A model generated the notes under the pieces. It saw only the letters and a list, made by a program, of their open reading frames with translations. It did no database searches and had not been told where the DNA came from. Below, piece by piece: positions 44,823 to 53,758 of a stretch of 64,000 bases of DNA (position 1 is its first letter; every line of letters begins with the position of its first letter). Where the stretch lies: positions 3,100,001 to 3,164,000 of the forward strand of contig NZ_JAIEZP010000001.1 of assembly GCF_019679475.1 (NCBI RefSeq), written 5' to 3'. The position numbers and the translations under genes are program-made. Source of the DNA: Hyphomonas sediminis (GTDB lineage Bacteria > Pseudomonadota > Alphaproteobacteria > Caulobacterales > Hyphomonadaceae).

Positions 44823-47483
44823 TTAGGCTCGTTCATACTCCTGCCAACCACCTTGCTGGCTCAAAAATCCAGGAAAATCATCTCTAGTTAAGAGCGCGTA
44901 GCGAAACTGATTTCCAGCGGCCAGTTGCTCTGCTGCCTCTCGTTTCGCAATCACCACTGGGTCGTCCTCTTTCCAGGCGGATTTAACCTCGATCAAAAAT
45001 ATCTCACCGCTCTCACGAATAATGAGGAAGTCTGGATAATAGTTGCACACGGTATGAGATTCAGGATGAATATAGTTCACACGGAATCCTGATTGGCCGT
45101 GGACGAGCATGCCAGTGAAGTAAATACGATCTGCGGCATTGAGCTCCAGCACGCTATTGAAAAATTCGACTTCAGGCTGACTATCGAAACAATAGTGGTC
45201 GAGGTGGAATGTGCGATCACGTTGCTTGGAGTATTCGGGATAGTCGCGGCCGGCCACGAGATGGGGCTTCGCCTTGAACCGGAATGTGGGTGGGCGATTT
45301 GCCGTGACATTGTAGCCTTTGACCAGTTCGATCTCTTCCTCGGAATCATGTCCGTACGGTTCAATTTCGAACAATGCTCGAAACAATGTAGGGATGATCA
45401 CATCGTAGAGAATGTCATTGGATGTGTTTACCAACTCCACAAGGCGGGCCGTCGGTGGCGAAGCCCTCTCCAGAAGTCCCTCAATGGCAAAAGGCGATAC
45501 GCCGTCCCCGGAAAAATATCGTGCAATTTCACCGATCAACGTGAATGCACTGAAAGTCCGGTTCTGAAGGCGGTCAGTAATATCCTCTAACGTGCCTTTG
45601 TCAGAGTTGATGCTTTTGCGGCGACGCAAGCCCGCACGATAATTTTCAAGAACCTCCTCGGATAAATCAAAACTGATTTTGTCCGGCGTCTCCTTACGTT
45701 TCGTTTTGAACAACTCTCGTCGACGCTTCATTTTCAGGACCACGGGCGGGGGCACCGCTGTCACCTCATAAACTTCTGACTCATCCCCTTTTTTTGGGCC
45801 AAGTTCCTCAGTCGTGACGCGGAAGTTCTGCTGGAGCTCATCTTCTAGGATCTTCATGTTGTCAGCTGACAAGTAGATCCGTCCAGTTTCCTGAACGTCT
45901 CCGATGGCACGCAGGCAACGCATTGTCGACTGCAAGACGAAAATCTTAGACTTGGCTTTCCGGTAGAGCGCTACACCAAAGAGCGAGCGACAGTTCCAGC
46001 CCTCACGGCCCTTCCCAACAAGCAGAATGAATTGCTTTTCTGAGTCTGGCGTATCCAGACGATTAAACTCGCGGATATCCTCCCCCGTAGTAAGCTTGTC
46101 ATCTCCGACATTCACTAGAATCCGCGTAGTCGGGATGCCTAGCTCCGCCATGATCTTTTCTAGCGCTGGACGAACCTCGGCTGTCAGTTCTTCAATGGCG
46201 GATGCGAAAATGGCGAGCTTAGGCAACATGCCTTCCCTGCGCTTCTCGCCCTCTTTCGACCAGAAGTCGGTGACGAGCTCACGGAGAAAATCATTGCTTT
46301 TGACGTTGCCGGAATAGTCAATGAACTCCGGTTGCTTCAGGTATTTATTGTCGATCGCTGCCTTCAGCCCGTAGGCATAGACCACCTCCGGCATAATGCG
46401 GTCTTTCACATAGGGCGTGCCTGTGAAGTTGTAGCAGCCGACAACGGAGGTCTTGCGCGCATCGAGGGCGCGCGCCAGTTCGTCGATAGTAGTCCGCAGC
46501 GCGGATGCATCCTTGGCCTGTCCGAGGTCCTTCTCGAGCGAGGCGCCCATAGAGTGATGCGCTTCGTCGACATAGATGCCAAGTTGAGGCAAGCGCGCTA
46601 TCCGCTGAAACCGTGCATTGACTGCAAGGTCAGCGTCACTCTCAGGCGCTTCCTCGCCTAGCATTTCGTAGAGCTCGCCATAGACCTCAGAAAGTGAGCC
46701 CGTCCGCTCTGAGAAGAGTTTTTCCGTCGTCGAAGGGGCTGCGCTTCGGCGTTTCAGAATGATCTTCTGCGTGTTCGATATGATGACGTTAAAGGAAGAG
46801 CCATCCTGCGCACCAATCGTCGAGGCGGTATCGTCCAGGAAGTGGAATTTCAGGTTTGCACGGAGGAAGTTGGCATACTCTGGAGGTACGACCAGGCCGA
46901 GATCGAAAGTCTGGATTTCCTTAAGAGACTGAAGAACCGTCTTATCCGGCGCGAACACCAAGGCGTTCTTGCAGAAGCGCATGTCTCTGCCAAACTTGTT
47001 TGCAAGCAGGAACTCATAGAAGATGCATGTCGCCATCAGGATCGTTTTACCGAGCCCCATGGTCAGTGCGAAAATATAGTTCGGATAAGACCTCGCCCGC
47101 TCGCTCAGGCGGGCGAAGATCTCGTCGTACTGCTCCTCACCTTCAAGATCGAGAAACCCGAGCAGACTGCTCTGACCTCTGCTGTCTGCTCCAGTCGTGC
47201 GGAAGTCTTCAAATACGCCTTCATTCCTCGCCCACTCGCGAAACATGTCATGGACGTGGCGGTTGTTCCCAAACTCCTTCAGGAAAACATAGATTTCCAG
47301 CGCTTCAAACTGTGGCTGACGGAGATACGCATCGCTCCGCAATTCCGGATCATTGAAGTCCAGGAGTTGCTTGGTCAGTTGTTTATAGCGGCGACGGATT
47401 GTGCCGTTGTTATCGGCATAGAAATTCAAGAGCGCCTGGAAGAAGGCAAAGTCCTGACGGATCCTCTTCTTCTCCTTAGGCAT
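44823..47483 (-). CDS. Type III restriction enzyme Res subunit (helicase-nuclease)
   Basis: An 886-residue SF2 helicase with Walker A ALTMGLGKTILMA near residue 145, YVDEAHHSMGA near 307, a GTPYVKDR motif III-like segment and GREGWNCRSLFG/LQSTMRCLRAIGD late motifs. The C-terminus holds a PD-(D/E)xK endonuclease (YYPDFLIIRESGEIFLIEVK). This is the Res architecture of type III systems, which translocate from asymmetric unmethylated sites and cut nearby. It starts 8 bp inside the end of the Mod gene, so subunits are made together. Third structural gene of the operon under the small regulator at 52624. Confidence 0.9.
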   Translation of the reverse strand: MPKEKKRIRQDFAFFQALLNFYADNNGTIRRRYKQLTKQLLDFNDPELRSDAYLRQPQFEALEIYVFLKEFGNNRHVHDMFREWARNEGVFEDFRTTGADSRGQSSLLGFLDLEGEEQYDEIFARLSERARSYPNYIFALTMGLGKTILMATCIFYEFLLANKFGRDMRFCKNALVFAPDKTVLQSLKEIQTFDLGLVVPPEYANFLRANLKFHFLDDTASTIGAQDGSSFNVIISNTQKIILKRRSAAPSTTEKLFSERTGSLSEVYGELYEMLGEEAPESDADLAVNARFQRIARLPQLGIYVDEAHHSMGASLEKDLGQAKDASALRTTIDELARALDARKTSVVGCYNFTGTPYVKDRIMPEVVYAYGLKAAIDNKYLKQPEFIDYSGNVKSNDFLRELVTDFWSKEGEKRREGMLPKLAIFASAIEELTAEVRPALEKIMAELGIPTTRILVNVGDDKLTTGEDIREFNRLDTPDSEKQFILLVGKGREGWNCRSLFGVALYRKAKSKIFVLQSTMRCLRAIGDVQETGRIYLSADNMKILEDELQQNFRVTTEELGPKKGDESEVYEVTAVPPPVVLKMKRRRELFKTKRKETPDKISFDLSEEVLENYRAGLRRRKSINSDKGTLEDITDRLQNRTFSAFTLIGEIARYFSGDGVSPFAIEGLLERASPPTARLVELVNTSNDILYDVIIPTLFRALFEIEPYGHDSEEEIELVKGYNVTANRPPTFRFKAKPHLVAGRDYPEYSKQRDRTFHLDHYCFDSQPEVEFFNSVLELNAADRIYFTGMLVHGQSGFRVNYIHPESHTVCNYYPDFLIIRESGEIFLIEVKSAWKEDDPVVIAKREAAEQLAAGNQFRYALLTRDDFPGFLSQQGGWQEYERA

Positions 47484-49404
47484 TTTCGATCTCCCCCTCC
47501 CACGACTCCGAGAGGAGATCTGTTATCTTTACACGGATTGTTGAGGCGTCGGCGGGAATTAGGTATCGACCCGCAACGAGATCCTCTCCCTCTGGGGCAT
47601 CGACAATAGCCGGGGTCAGCACGGCGCCGTCATAGTTCCAGTCAACCTTGATTGTTTCAACGAGTTGACGCCAGTCTTCCACCGCATCGGCCTCCATGGA
47701 GAGCTTCTGCAACAGGTTCATCGGATAGAAGCCAGCGATCACGAGATGGCCGCCTTCAATTTTCAGGCGAGCGTCGGAAGCGCGCTTGAAATGCAGATGC
47801 GTCTTGTCGCGAATTAAGTCAGTGACAATCACTTCAATATCGAAGGGCTTGGCTGCCTTTTCGAGCTCGGGGCCAAGGTCCGGCTCATGGCCCATGCAGA
47901 CAAGGTGGATCCGTTCAACCGGCTTGTTCGGAGCCTTGGCGGCGCGGGCTTCGAAAGCCTTGAAGTCGAGCCCGTTGATGACCTCGTTCAGGTCCGCCCT
48001 TGTAGCGATGCGGTTCACCGGCATGATCTTGACGAGATACTCCTCGCGCTGACCATCGAAGACGCTGCCAGATGACAGGGGTTGGAGCTCCATCGCCTCC
48101 TTGATGAGTTCTTTGGCTTCGACCGGATTGCGGAACAGGTCGTAATTGTTGACGTTGTATACCTCAAAGCCCGTATAGAATTTCGTCGGCTTTGACTCAT
48201 CATCGTTGGCGAAGAGATCGGTTGCCTCGGTCTCAAGGGCGTGGCGCACACCGTTTAGCCGCTTAATCGTGGTCTCTATCGCGCCGAGATTAATATCCGC
48301 GCCGATGAAGCGGCGGCCCAAACGCAGGGCCACAGCCTGCGTGGTTCCGGACCCCATGAAGCAATCAAACACTAGGTCGCCAGGTTCGGTCGTTGAAGCG
48401 ATCACTCGCTCCACCAGTTTCTCTGGCTTCTGAGTCGGGTAGTTAGCGTTTTCTCGGGATTTCGATTTGATGTGACCAGTGTCAGTCCAGATATCGTTGA
48501 CCGGCACACCTGGGCTTTCATCCAGGTATTTGCGACTATAAGGAACCCCGTTGGAAGAAAACTCGATTAGCCCTTGCGCCAACAGTTCATTGAACCTTTC
48601 TTCAACGATCCCCCAGTGCCGCCCGGGAGGAGGATAACGGCCATTAATCGCGTAGTGAGCGCGCGTTCCAAGCCGCTCACCGGGTGCAGACAGTACCACC
48701 AACCCGTACTTTCGTCCGTGTTCGTCCGTTTTGCTGAACCACCCGTCGACGTAGTCCTGATCGTAGTCTGCATACTGAGGCGCCCATTTGAACGAGGAAG
48801 ACTTAGAATAGAAGAGAATTACATCGTGCACTGGACCGAAGCCCCGGGTCGATGCGTGCACGCCAGATCTTTTCCAGATTATCTCATTGACGAAATGGTT
48901 CTGGCCGAACACCTCATCCATACACAATTTGAGAAAGTGACTTCGGCGCGGATCGCAGTGAAGGAAGATGCTGCCCGTCGACGAAAGGAGTTCACGCATG
49001 AGCGTCATACGCTCGTACATAAACTGAAGATATTCGTCGTTGTTCCAAATATCGCCGTACTGCTTTTCTTCGAAGCTTATGTAGTCGGAACTCGCGGATT
49101 TACCGCGGACTTGTATTTTACGACGATAGTCAGCTGAGCTATCAAAAGGCGGATCGATATAAATAAGGTCCACCTTGCCGCGAAACGCTCGCAAGAGGTG
49201 CGACATGACCTGCAAATTGTCTCCCCAGAAAATCTTGTTCCACCAACCACCAGTCGGATCGCCGTAGGCTTCCTTCTTCTGCGCCGGGAAATACTGGGTC
49301 GAGCGGAAGGGGCGCTTGCCGGCCCAGCGCAGTTCCGGGAAACCCCGGATCGGGGGCAGGTCAAACTCAAAGGTTTCAAATGCTTCTTGTTTTTCCTTGC
49401 TCAT
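47476..49404 (-). CDS. Type III DNA methyltransferase Mod subunit
   Basis: A 642-residue beta-class amino-methyltransferase. Motif IV is IYIDPPFDSSADY near residue 84 (DPPF rather than DPPY), and the SAM-binding motif I FDCFMGSGTTQAVALRLGRR follows near residue 350. The middle part is the target-recognition region and the last ~150 residues interact with Res in homologues. It methylates one strand of a short asymmetric site, probably N6-adenine. The site cannot be inferred. The gene is preceded by the UvrD/AddB-like helicase-nuclease (43 bp gap) and overlaps res by 8 bp. Confidence 0.9.
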   Translation of the reverse strand: MSKEKQEAFETFEFDLPPIRGFPELRWAGKRPFRSTQYFPAQKKEAYGDPTGGWWNKIFWGDNLQVMSHLLRAFRGKVDLIYIDPPFDSSADYRRKIQVRGKSASSDYISFEEKQYGDIWNNDEYLQFMYERMTLMRELLSSTGSIFLHCDPRRSHFLKLCMDEVFGQNHFVNEIIWKRSGVHASTRGFGPVHDVILFYSKSSSFKWAPQYADYDQDYVDGWFSKTDEHGRKYGLVVLSAPGERLGTRAHYAINGRYPPPGRHWGIVEERFNELLAQGLIEFSSNGVPYSRKYLDESPGVPVNDIWTDTGHIKSKSRENANYPTQKPEKLVERVIASTTEPGDLVFDCFMGSGTTQAVALRLGRRFIGADINLGAIETTIKRLNGVRHALETEATDLFANDDESKPTKFYTGFEVYNVNNYDLFRNPVEAKELIKEAMELQPLSSGSVFDGQREEYLVKIMPVNRIATRADLNEVINGLDFKAFEARAAKAPNKPVERIHLVCMGHEPDLGPELEKAAKPFDIEVIVTDLIRDKTHLHFKRASDARLKIEGGHLVIAGFYPMNLLQKLSMEADAVEDWRQLVETIKVDWNYDGAVLTPAIVDAPEGEDLVAGRYLIPADASTIRVKITDLLSESWEGEIENA

Positions 49405-49447
49405 CGCGCGTAGTTTCCTTGATATATGTCGTATACAGCTCTGAAAA

Positions 49448-52333
49448 TCAGACGCTGCAGAATGTCATGTCGCAAAAGGACCGGAAGTCACAGTTTTTGC
49501 AGAGCTTTTCGGGTCGTTCTTTCAGCTCATAATCCTTTGTAACGATTCTGCCCACCACGCGGTCGATTTGGTCAATCGTCCCCTTGATGTCCGCCGTTTC
49601 CCTCGGAAACACGATCCTCGGATTTCCCGACTCCTCGCCGGTATAGTAGAGCGCCATCCGGTCAACCCGAACGCCGCGCTTTTCCTCAAACAGGTGCGCA
49701 TAGATTTGAAGCTGACGGCGGTAGCGCGCAAGCTTGTCGGCATCTGCAATCATGTCCGGCTTCTTCTCGGTCTTGAAGTCGATAATCTCCCATGCACCAT
49801 CCTCGGCCTGGATCAGATCGACATTGCCGGTCAGGACGTAGTCGTCCTTGAGGAGGCTGAGCTCGACCTCCGCCTCGCGTAAGCGGTGCCAGTTCGCGCG
49901 TTCACGGTCGACATACCGCGCCACATGCTCCCGCGCGACACGCAGGACATAATCGACGAGATAGACCCGCTCCTTCTGAGAGATGTTGGTGTAATTCGTA
50001 TTGAACCAACGGTCGATCTGCTCGGTCGTAACCACGCCCTCCTCGCCGCGGAGCACCGCTTTGTGGATGTCCTCAATCGTCTGGTGAACCAGCGTGCCGA
50101 ACAAGATGGCGTTGGTGCGCACCGGCGCAAATTCCAGGTCCTTGAAAAAACGATATTGCTGGGGGCATCCCTCGAAGACGAGCACGTCAGAGGTGAAGGA
50201 ATAGCTGTTTTTTAGATTGCTCGGTTTGACCTCAGCAAGCTCGACCTGTGAGCGTTCAAAAGTCAAATCACGCCAGTTCAGCAGCGGAGAGTAGACCGGC
50301 CGGAAGTACGCTGACGGAACATTTCTTTGCCCCCGTCCCTTCGGTACATTTTCCTGACAGGTCAGCACAAGCATGTTCTGCGCCCGTGAGAAGGCCGTGT
50401 AGAAAAGCCGCCAAAAATCAAATGTCTTGATCCGGTCAAGCGGCTCAAACGGATCACCATCACCAAATTCATCCTCAAGCAGATCATCAAGAACGGAGTG
50501 TTGTCGACGCGGAACCGCGTCGAGCGAACCGCAAATGACAATCGGGAACTCGAGCCCCTTAGATTGGTGGATCGTCATGAACGAAACACAGCCGGACGGC
50601 GCATAGTCAGACTCGTCCTCATACTCCTCAATACCGCCGTCCCACAAGAACCGCATGAAGAGGTTGAAGAGCGTCGTCAGATCGCGTTCGAGCCGGTCTG
50701 GTCGAAGAACGATGACGTTGTAGAGGTACTCGTATTTGTTCAATAGGCGCGAGAATTTGGCAAGGTTACGCGCAGGACGGCTATCACGCACGTCGCCGTG
50801 AGCAACCTCAGCGTCAAGATACCGACTGAAAGTCGAAAACTGGATAAGGGTGTAGAACAGGCTGGCGAAAGAATAGTTAGTATTCTCAGAGAGTGTAAGA
50901 TGACCTTTGGCCGTCTCTCTCGTCCAGGCCATGATTTGATCGTCAGCGCCTGACTTTAGGTGGGCGATGAAGTCAGAAAGGCAGCGGTCATAATAGCCCC
51001 AGACATTGAGCTGCATCCCCTCGCGCGTTGCCCGGATCGATCCATATTGCGGAAAGAGGAACATGTAGGCTCCCACCAGAAGGCGGATTTCCTCGCGCTC
51101 GAAATACATATTGGAGCGCGGCGCATACACGGGGATGCCTGATGCTTCCAGATCATTTGCGAACCTAACAACTTTGTCGTTGCGAACCGACCGAAAGAGG
51201 AAGGCTACTTGGTTCCAATCTTTAATTATATTCTTTGTGCGGAGTTCTTGAAGGAAGGCAACAGCCTCATTTGCCCAGTTGTCCACACCATCTTCGCCTG
51301 AGACCTTGAAGACCACAGGACGCTCCGCACGGTCAGGACTTTCGGCTTCAATGGTCTTCGGATAACGGTAGGTGCGGTCTTCGCCCTCCCAGTCAGTGAG
51401 CGCCATCCAGTTATTGTAGAACTCTACGATGTCGGGATGCGAGCGATAGTTTTTTGTGAGATTGATTTGAGTGCATTGGCCTGGGGCGAAGCGTTTTGGA
51501 AACTCGAGGATGTTGCGAATAGATGCCCCTCGAAATCTGTATAGGGCCTGGTCGTCGTCACCCACGACACAGACATTGGAGTGCTGGGCCGCAAGCTTCA
51601 GTACGATGCGTTCCTGAATGGTGTTGGTGTCCTGATACTCGTCGATCATAAGATAATCGAACCGAGCGCAGAGCTTTTCAGCGACGTCGGGAACGTCTAG
51701 CAGGCGCAAAACCTCAACCTGGATCGTCGAGAAATCGATATAGTTGAATTGTTCGAGAAGCCCCTGGTAGCGCCGATAGGCTTCCCCGATTGCGATAAGC
51801 TCGGGGTGACCCGCCGAAGCGAGCGCGGTCGGCTCAACCGCTTCTTCAGCGACCTTATTGAGATAGCTGCACAGCGATTCTGCTACGTACCAGGCAGGTA
51901 CGTTAGTTGACGGCCGAATTAGAGCGTCCAATCCATCGATATCTGCGAATTCAGAAAGCCTCTGGTAGACGAAGTATTGCTGGTCGAACTGGTCGAGGAT
52001 CGTATAGTTGCGCCGAATGCGGGAGAATGCTCGGAACTCATCGAGAATGTCGAGGAAGATGGAATGCAATGTTCCCACGGTCAAATCCAACGGATTGACC
52101 TTGGACCCAGCACGCTGAACCCGTGCTGAGATACGTGTCTTAAGTTCCTTTGCCGCTTTTTCCGTGAATGTTGAAACGAGAATTCTCTCAGGCGAAACCT
52201 CCCGCCTCTCCAGTAGATTAACCGTACGTTCCACCAGACAGAAGGTCTTGCCCGACCCAGGACCAGCAACAATCAAAACAGGGCCATCCAGAGTTTGAAT
52301 GGCCTGAAGCTGTGAACGGTTTGGCGCCTGCAT
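49448..52333 (-). CDS. UvrD/PcrA-like helicase with C-terminal AddB/Cas4-type Fe-S nuclease
   Basis: The ATG at 52333 is preferred to a GTG at 52345 because GGAG lies 6 bp before it. The ~961-residue protein has Walker A IVAGPGSGKTFCLVERT near residue 25, MIDEYQDTNTIQERIV near 230, GDDDQALYRFRGAS and late motifs (VSFMTIHQSKGLEFPIVICG, FYTAFSRAQNMLVLT). The C-terminal domain starts with a lone Cys (VFEGCPQQYRFFKD, ~727), has the nuclease core IIDFKTEKKPD (~855) and ends with CKNCDFRSFCDMTFC, the one-plus-three Cys pattern of the AddB/Cas4 iron-sulfur nuclease. It is the first structural gene of the type III operon. It may process DNA ends made by Res. Confidence 0.88.
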   Translation of the reverse strand: MQAPNRSQLQAIQTLDGPVLIVAGPGSGKTFCLVERTVNLLERREVSPERILVSTFTEKAAKELKTRISARVQRAGSKVNPLDLTVGTLHSIFLDILDEFRAFSRIRRNYTILDQFDQQYFVYQRLSEFADIDGLDALIRPSTNVPAWYVAESLCSYLNKVAEEAVEPTALASAGHPELIAIGEAYRRYQGLLEQFNYIDFSTIQVEVLRLLDVPDVAEKLCARFDYLMIDEYQDTNTIQERIVLKLAAQHSNVCVVGDDDQALYRFRGASIRNILEFPKRFAPGQCTQINLTKNYRSHPDIVEFYNNWMALTDWEGEDRTYRYPKTIEAESPDRAERPVVFKVSGEDGVDNWANEAVAFLQELRTKNIIKDWNQVAFLFRSVRNDKVVRFANDLEASGIPVYAPRSNMYFEREEIRLLVGAYMFLFPQYGSIRATREGMQLNVWGYYDRCLSDFIAHLKSGADDQIMAWTRETAKGHLTLSENTNYSFASLFYTLIQFSTFSRYLDAEVAHGDVRDSRPARNLAKFSRLLNKYEYLYNVIVLRPDRLERDLTTLFNLFMRFLWDGGIEEYEDESDYAPSGCVSFMTIHQSKGLEFPIVICGSLDAVPRRQHSVLDDLLEDEFGDGDPFEPLDRIKTFDFWRLFYTAFSRAQNMLVLTCQENVPKGRGQRNVPSAYFRPVYSPLLNWRDLTFERSQVELAEVKPSNLKNSYSFTSDVLVFEGCPQQYRFFKDLEFAPVRTNAILFGTLVHQTIEDIHKAVLRGEEGVVTTEQIDRWFNTNYTNISQKERVYLVDYVLRVAREHVARYVDRERANWHRLREAEVELSLLKDDYVLTGNVDLIQAEDGAWEIIDFKTEKKPDMIADADKLARYRRQLQIYAHLFEEKRGVRVDRMALYYTGEESGNPRIVFPRETADIKGTIDQIDRVVGRIVTKDYELKERPEKLCKNCDFRSFCDMTFCSV

Positions 52334-52623
52334 CGTTATCTCCACAGAAGGGGCCCTTCTCTATAAGGCTCGCCAAAGCTGAACATTCGTCTTCCTCGCT
52401 TCCAGAGCGGTGAGCATGATGCCCTTGTGAAGAAATTTGTTGGGGGTCGCCAAACACTCAGGGCAACATTGATTTTTATAAGAATCGTAGATTTTTTGCT
52501 GAGAGAGCATCAGCTCATGATTTGAAAATGCCCCCGGCATGTCAATCAATCATAGAGCAGCAACGCTATCTCTTGGAACCTGCTATTGCGCGCAGCGAGC
52601 CACTTACTACTTTTCACATCTTC

Positions 52624-52833
52624 CTAGATCGTCTCGACAAGATCCGACAGGGTGACAGCCAGAGCATCAGCCAAACGCGATAAAACCGAAAGTGTAGGGT
52701 TCCTGACACCTCGCTCAACCGCCGAGACGTAAGTCCTGTGCAGCCCCGCCCGGTCCGCAAATTCTTCCTGTGACCAGCCGCGCTCTTCGCGCAGTTGGCG
52801 GAGCCGTTTACCAAATTTCTTTCTGATATCCAT
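52624..52833 (-). CDS. Controller-type (C-protein) XRE regulator of the R-M operon
   Basis: A 69-residue single-domain helix-turn-helix protein (GKRLRQLREERGWSQEEFAD, then AGLHRTYVSAVERGVRNPTL). Size and the LHRTYxSxxERGxRNxxL recognition helix match restriction-modification controller proteins such as C.PvuII-type regulators. A C-box palindrome lies 38 bp upstream of its start. It sits ~290 bp upstream of the helicase-mod-res genes on the same strand. C-proteins delay restriction after entry into a new host by autoregulation. Confidence 0.85.
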   Translation of the reverse strand: MDIRKKFGKRLRQLREERGWSQEEFADRAGLHRTYVSAVERGVRNPTLSVLSRLADALAVTLSDLVETI

Positions 52834-52870
52834 GGCGCCTTAGCGACGCCGATGCTGTCGATTGATCTAC

Positions 52871-52883
52871 AGACTATAAGTCT
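52871..52883 (-). promoter_or_regulatory. C-box operator (AGACTTATAGTCT)
   Basis: On the minus strand the sequence is AGACTTATAGTCT, a 5-bp inverted repeat that contains GACTTATAGTC, the canonical C-box form recognised by R-M controller proteins. It lies 38 bp upstream of the controller-type gene, in the position of an autoregulatory operator. A possible degenerate half (GACTCATAG) occurs at 52925 on the other strand. Confidence 0.75.
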
Positions 52884-52951
52884 CTTTTTCTGCTTGAACT
52901 TCGTCGCAACCTGAGCGGTAATGCGACTCATAGAATGCAACAGGAGACCTC

Positions 52952-53557
52952 ATGACATTCCGAACAATACTGCTGGCTGCCCCCGCATTGATCCTCACAC
53001 TTGCCGGATGCGCGGTGACTGAAACCCTGGAAGAGCGAGAAACAGCTTTTCTGACCCGGACCACGCCTGATTTTGCCGCCGGCATCAAAGTCATTGATGA
53101 CCCGCTAAACCCCACCATCGAAGTCAACACGATCGCCGCATATCAGGACTTTCAGTTCAGCTGGGGCCCACAGGAAGACCAGTTTCTCAGGGCCTATAAA
53201 TTCCGGGACACGGGCAACGTTACGCTGCAAGGATATGTCGTGAGCGACATCCATGGCACATGGCTTCATCCCATATCCGTAACTTTCCAGGATACGCTCT
53301 CAACCCGGCAAGTCGATCGCATCAACTACGAAGCCCACCATTGCTCCGCACAAGGCTGCATGCACCGAGAGGATATAGTCTTTGAGTTCACCGCGGAGGA
53401 ACTCGATCAGGTGATTGCGGACATGGAGGCGAAAGGCGACACGGTATTTGTCTTCCGGATCCAAGGCCGCTCAGGCGTCGATCGCGATGGCAGGTTTCAC
53501 GTCAACGAGCTGAAGGCGTTTCGCGATGCGGTGAAGACTACCTTAGGCGCCCAGTAG
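52952..53557 (+). CDS. Predicted lipoprotein of unknown function
   Basis: A 201-residue protein with a type II signal peptide (MTFRTILLAAPALILTLAGC); the lipobox is L-A-G-C with the acceptor Cys at residue 20. AGGAG lies 6-8 bp before the ATG. The mature part is a single globular region with strands (YQDFQFSWGPQEDQFLRAYK) and a helical C-terminus; it contains a CSAQGC pair. I do not recognise a family. It is divergent from the controller gene and stands apart from the defence genes, so it may be host-derived or element cargo. Confidence 0.7.
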   Translation: MTFRTILLAAPALILTLAGCAVTETLEERETAFLTRTTPDFAAGIKVIDDPLNPTIEVNTIAAYQDFQFSWGPQEDQFLRAYKFRDTGNVTLQGYVVSDIHGTWLHPISVTFQDTLSTRQVDRINYEAHHCSAQGCMHREDIVFEFTAEELDQVIADMEAKGDTVFVFRIQGRSGVDRDGRFHVNELKAFRDAVKTTLGAQ

Positions 53558-53758
53558 TCGCTTGCAACAGACAGCGAATCCCGACAGCCACAAAGCAACG
53601 GGATCGCTGCTTACAACAACGGCAGGCGATTTTACTGGTCTCGGCAATGCCGGGGTGCCCCCTGATCCCGCCGGGCGCGCCAGTGATTTCTCCACCAAAC
53701 AGAATGCGACTTCGCGGACCCCGTCCGTGAGCTTGCATATGTTTGATTGGAGATTCAC

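Noticed and set aside
52361-52549. 62-codon minus-strand ORF with a CCPEC motif just upstream of the UvrD-like gene
   Set aside because: Could be a tiny zinc protein or the decayed end of one, but no family match or ribosome site is evident; left unannotated.
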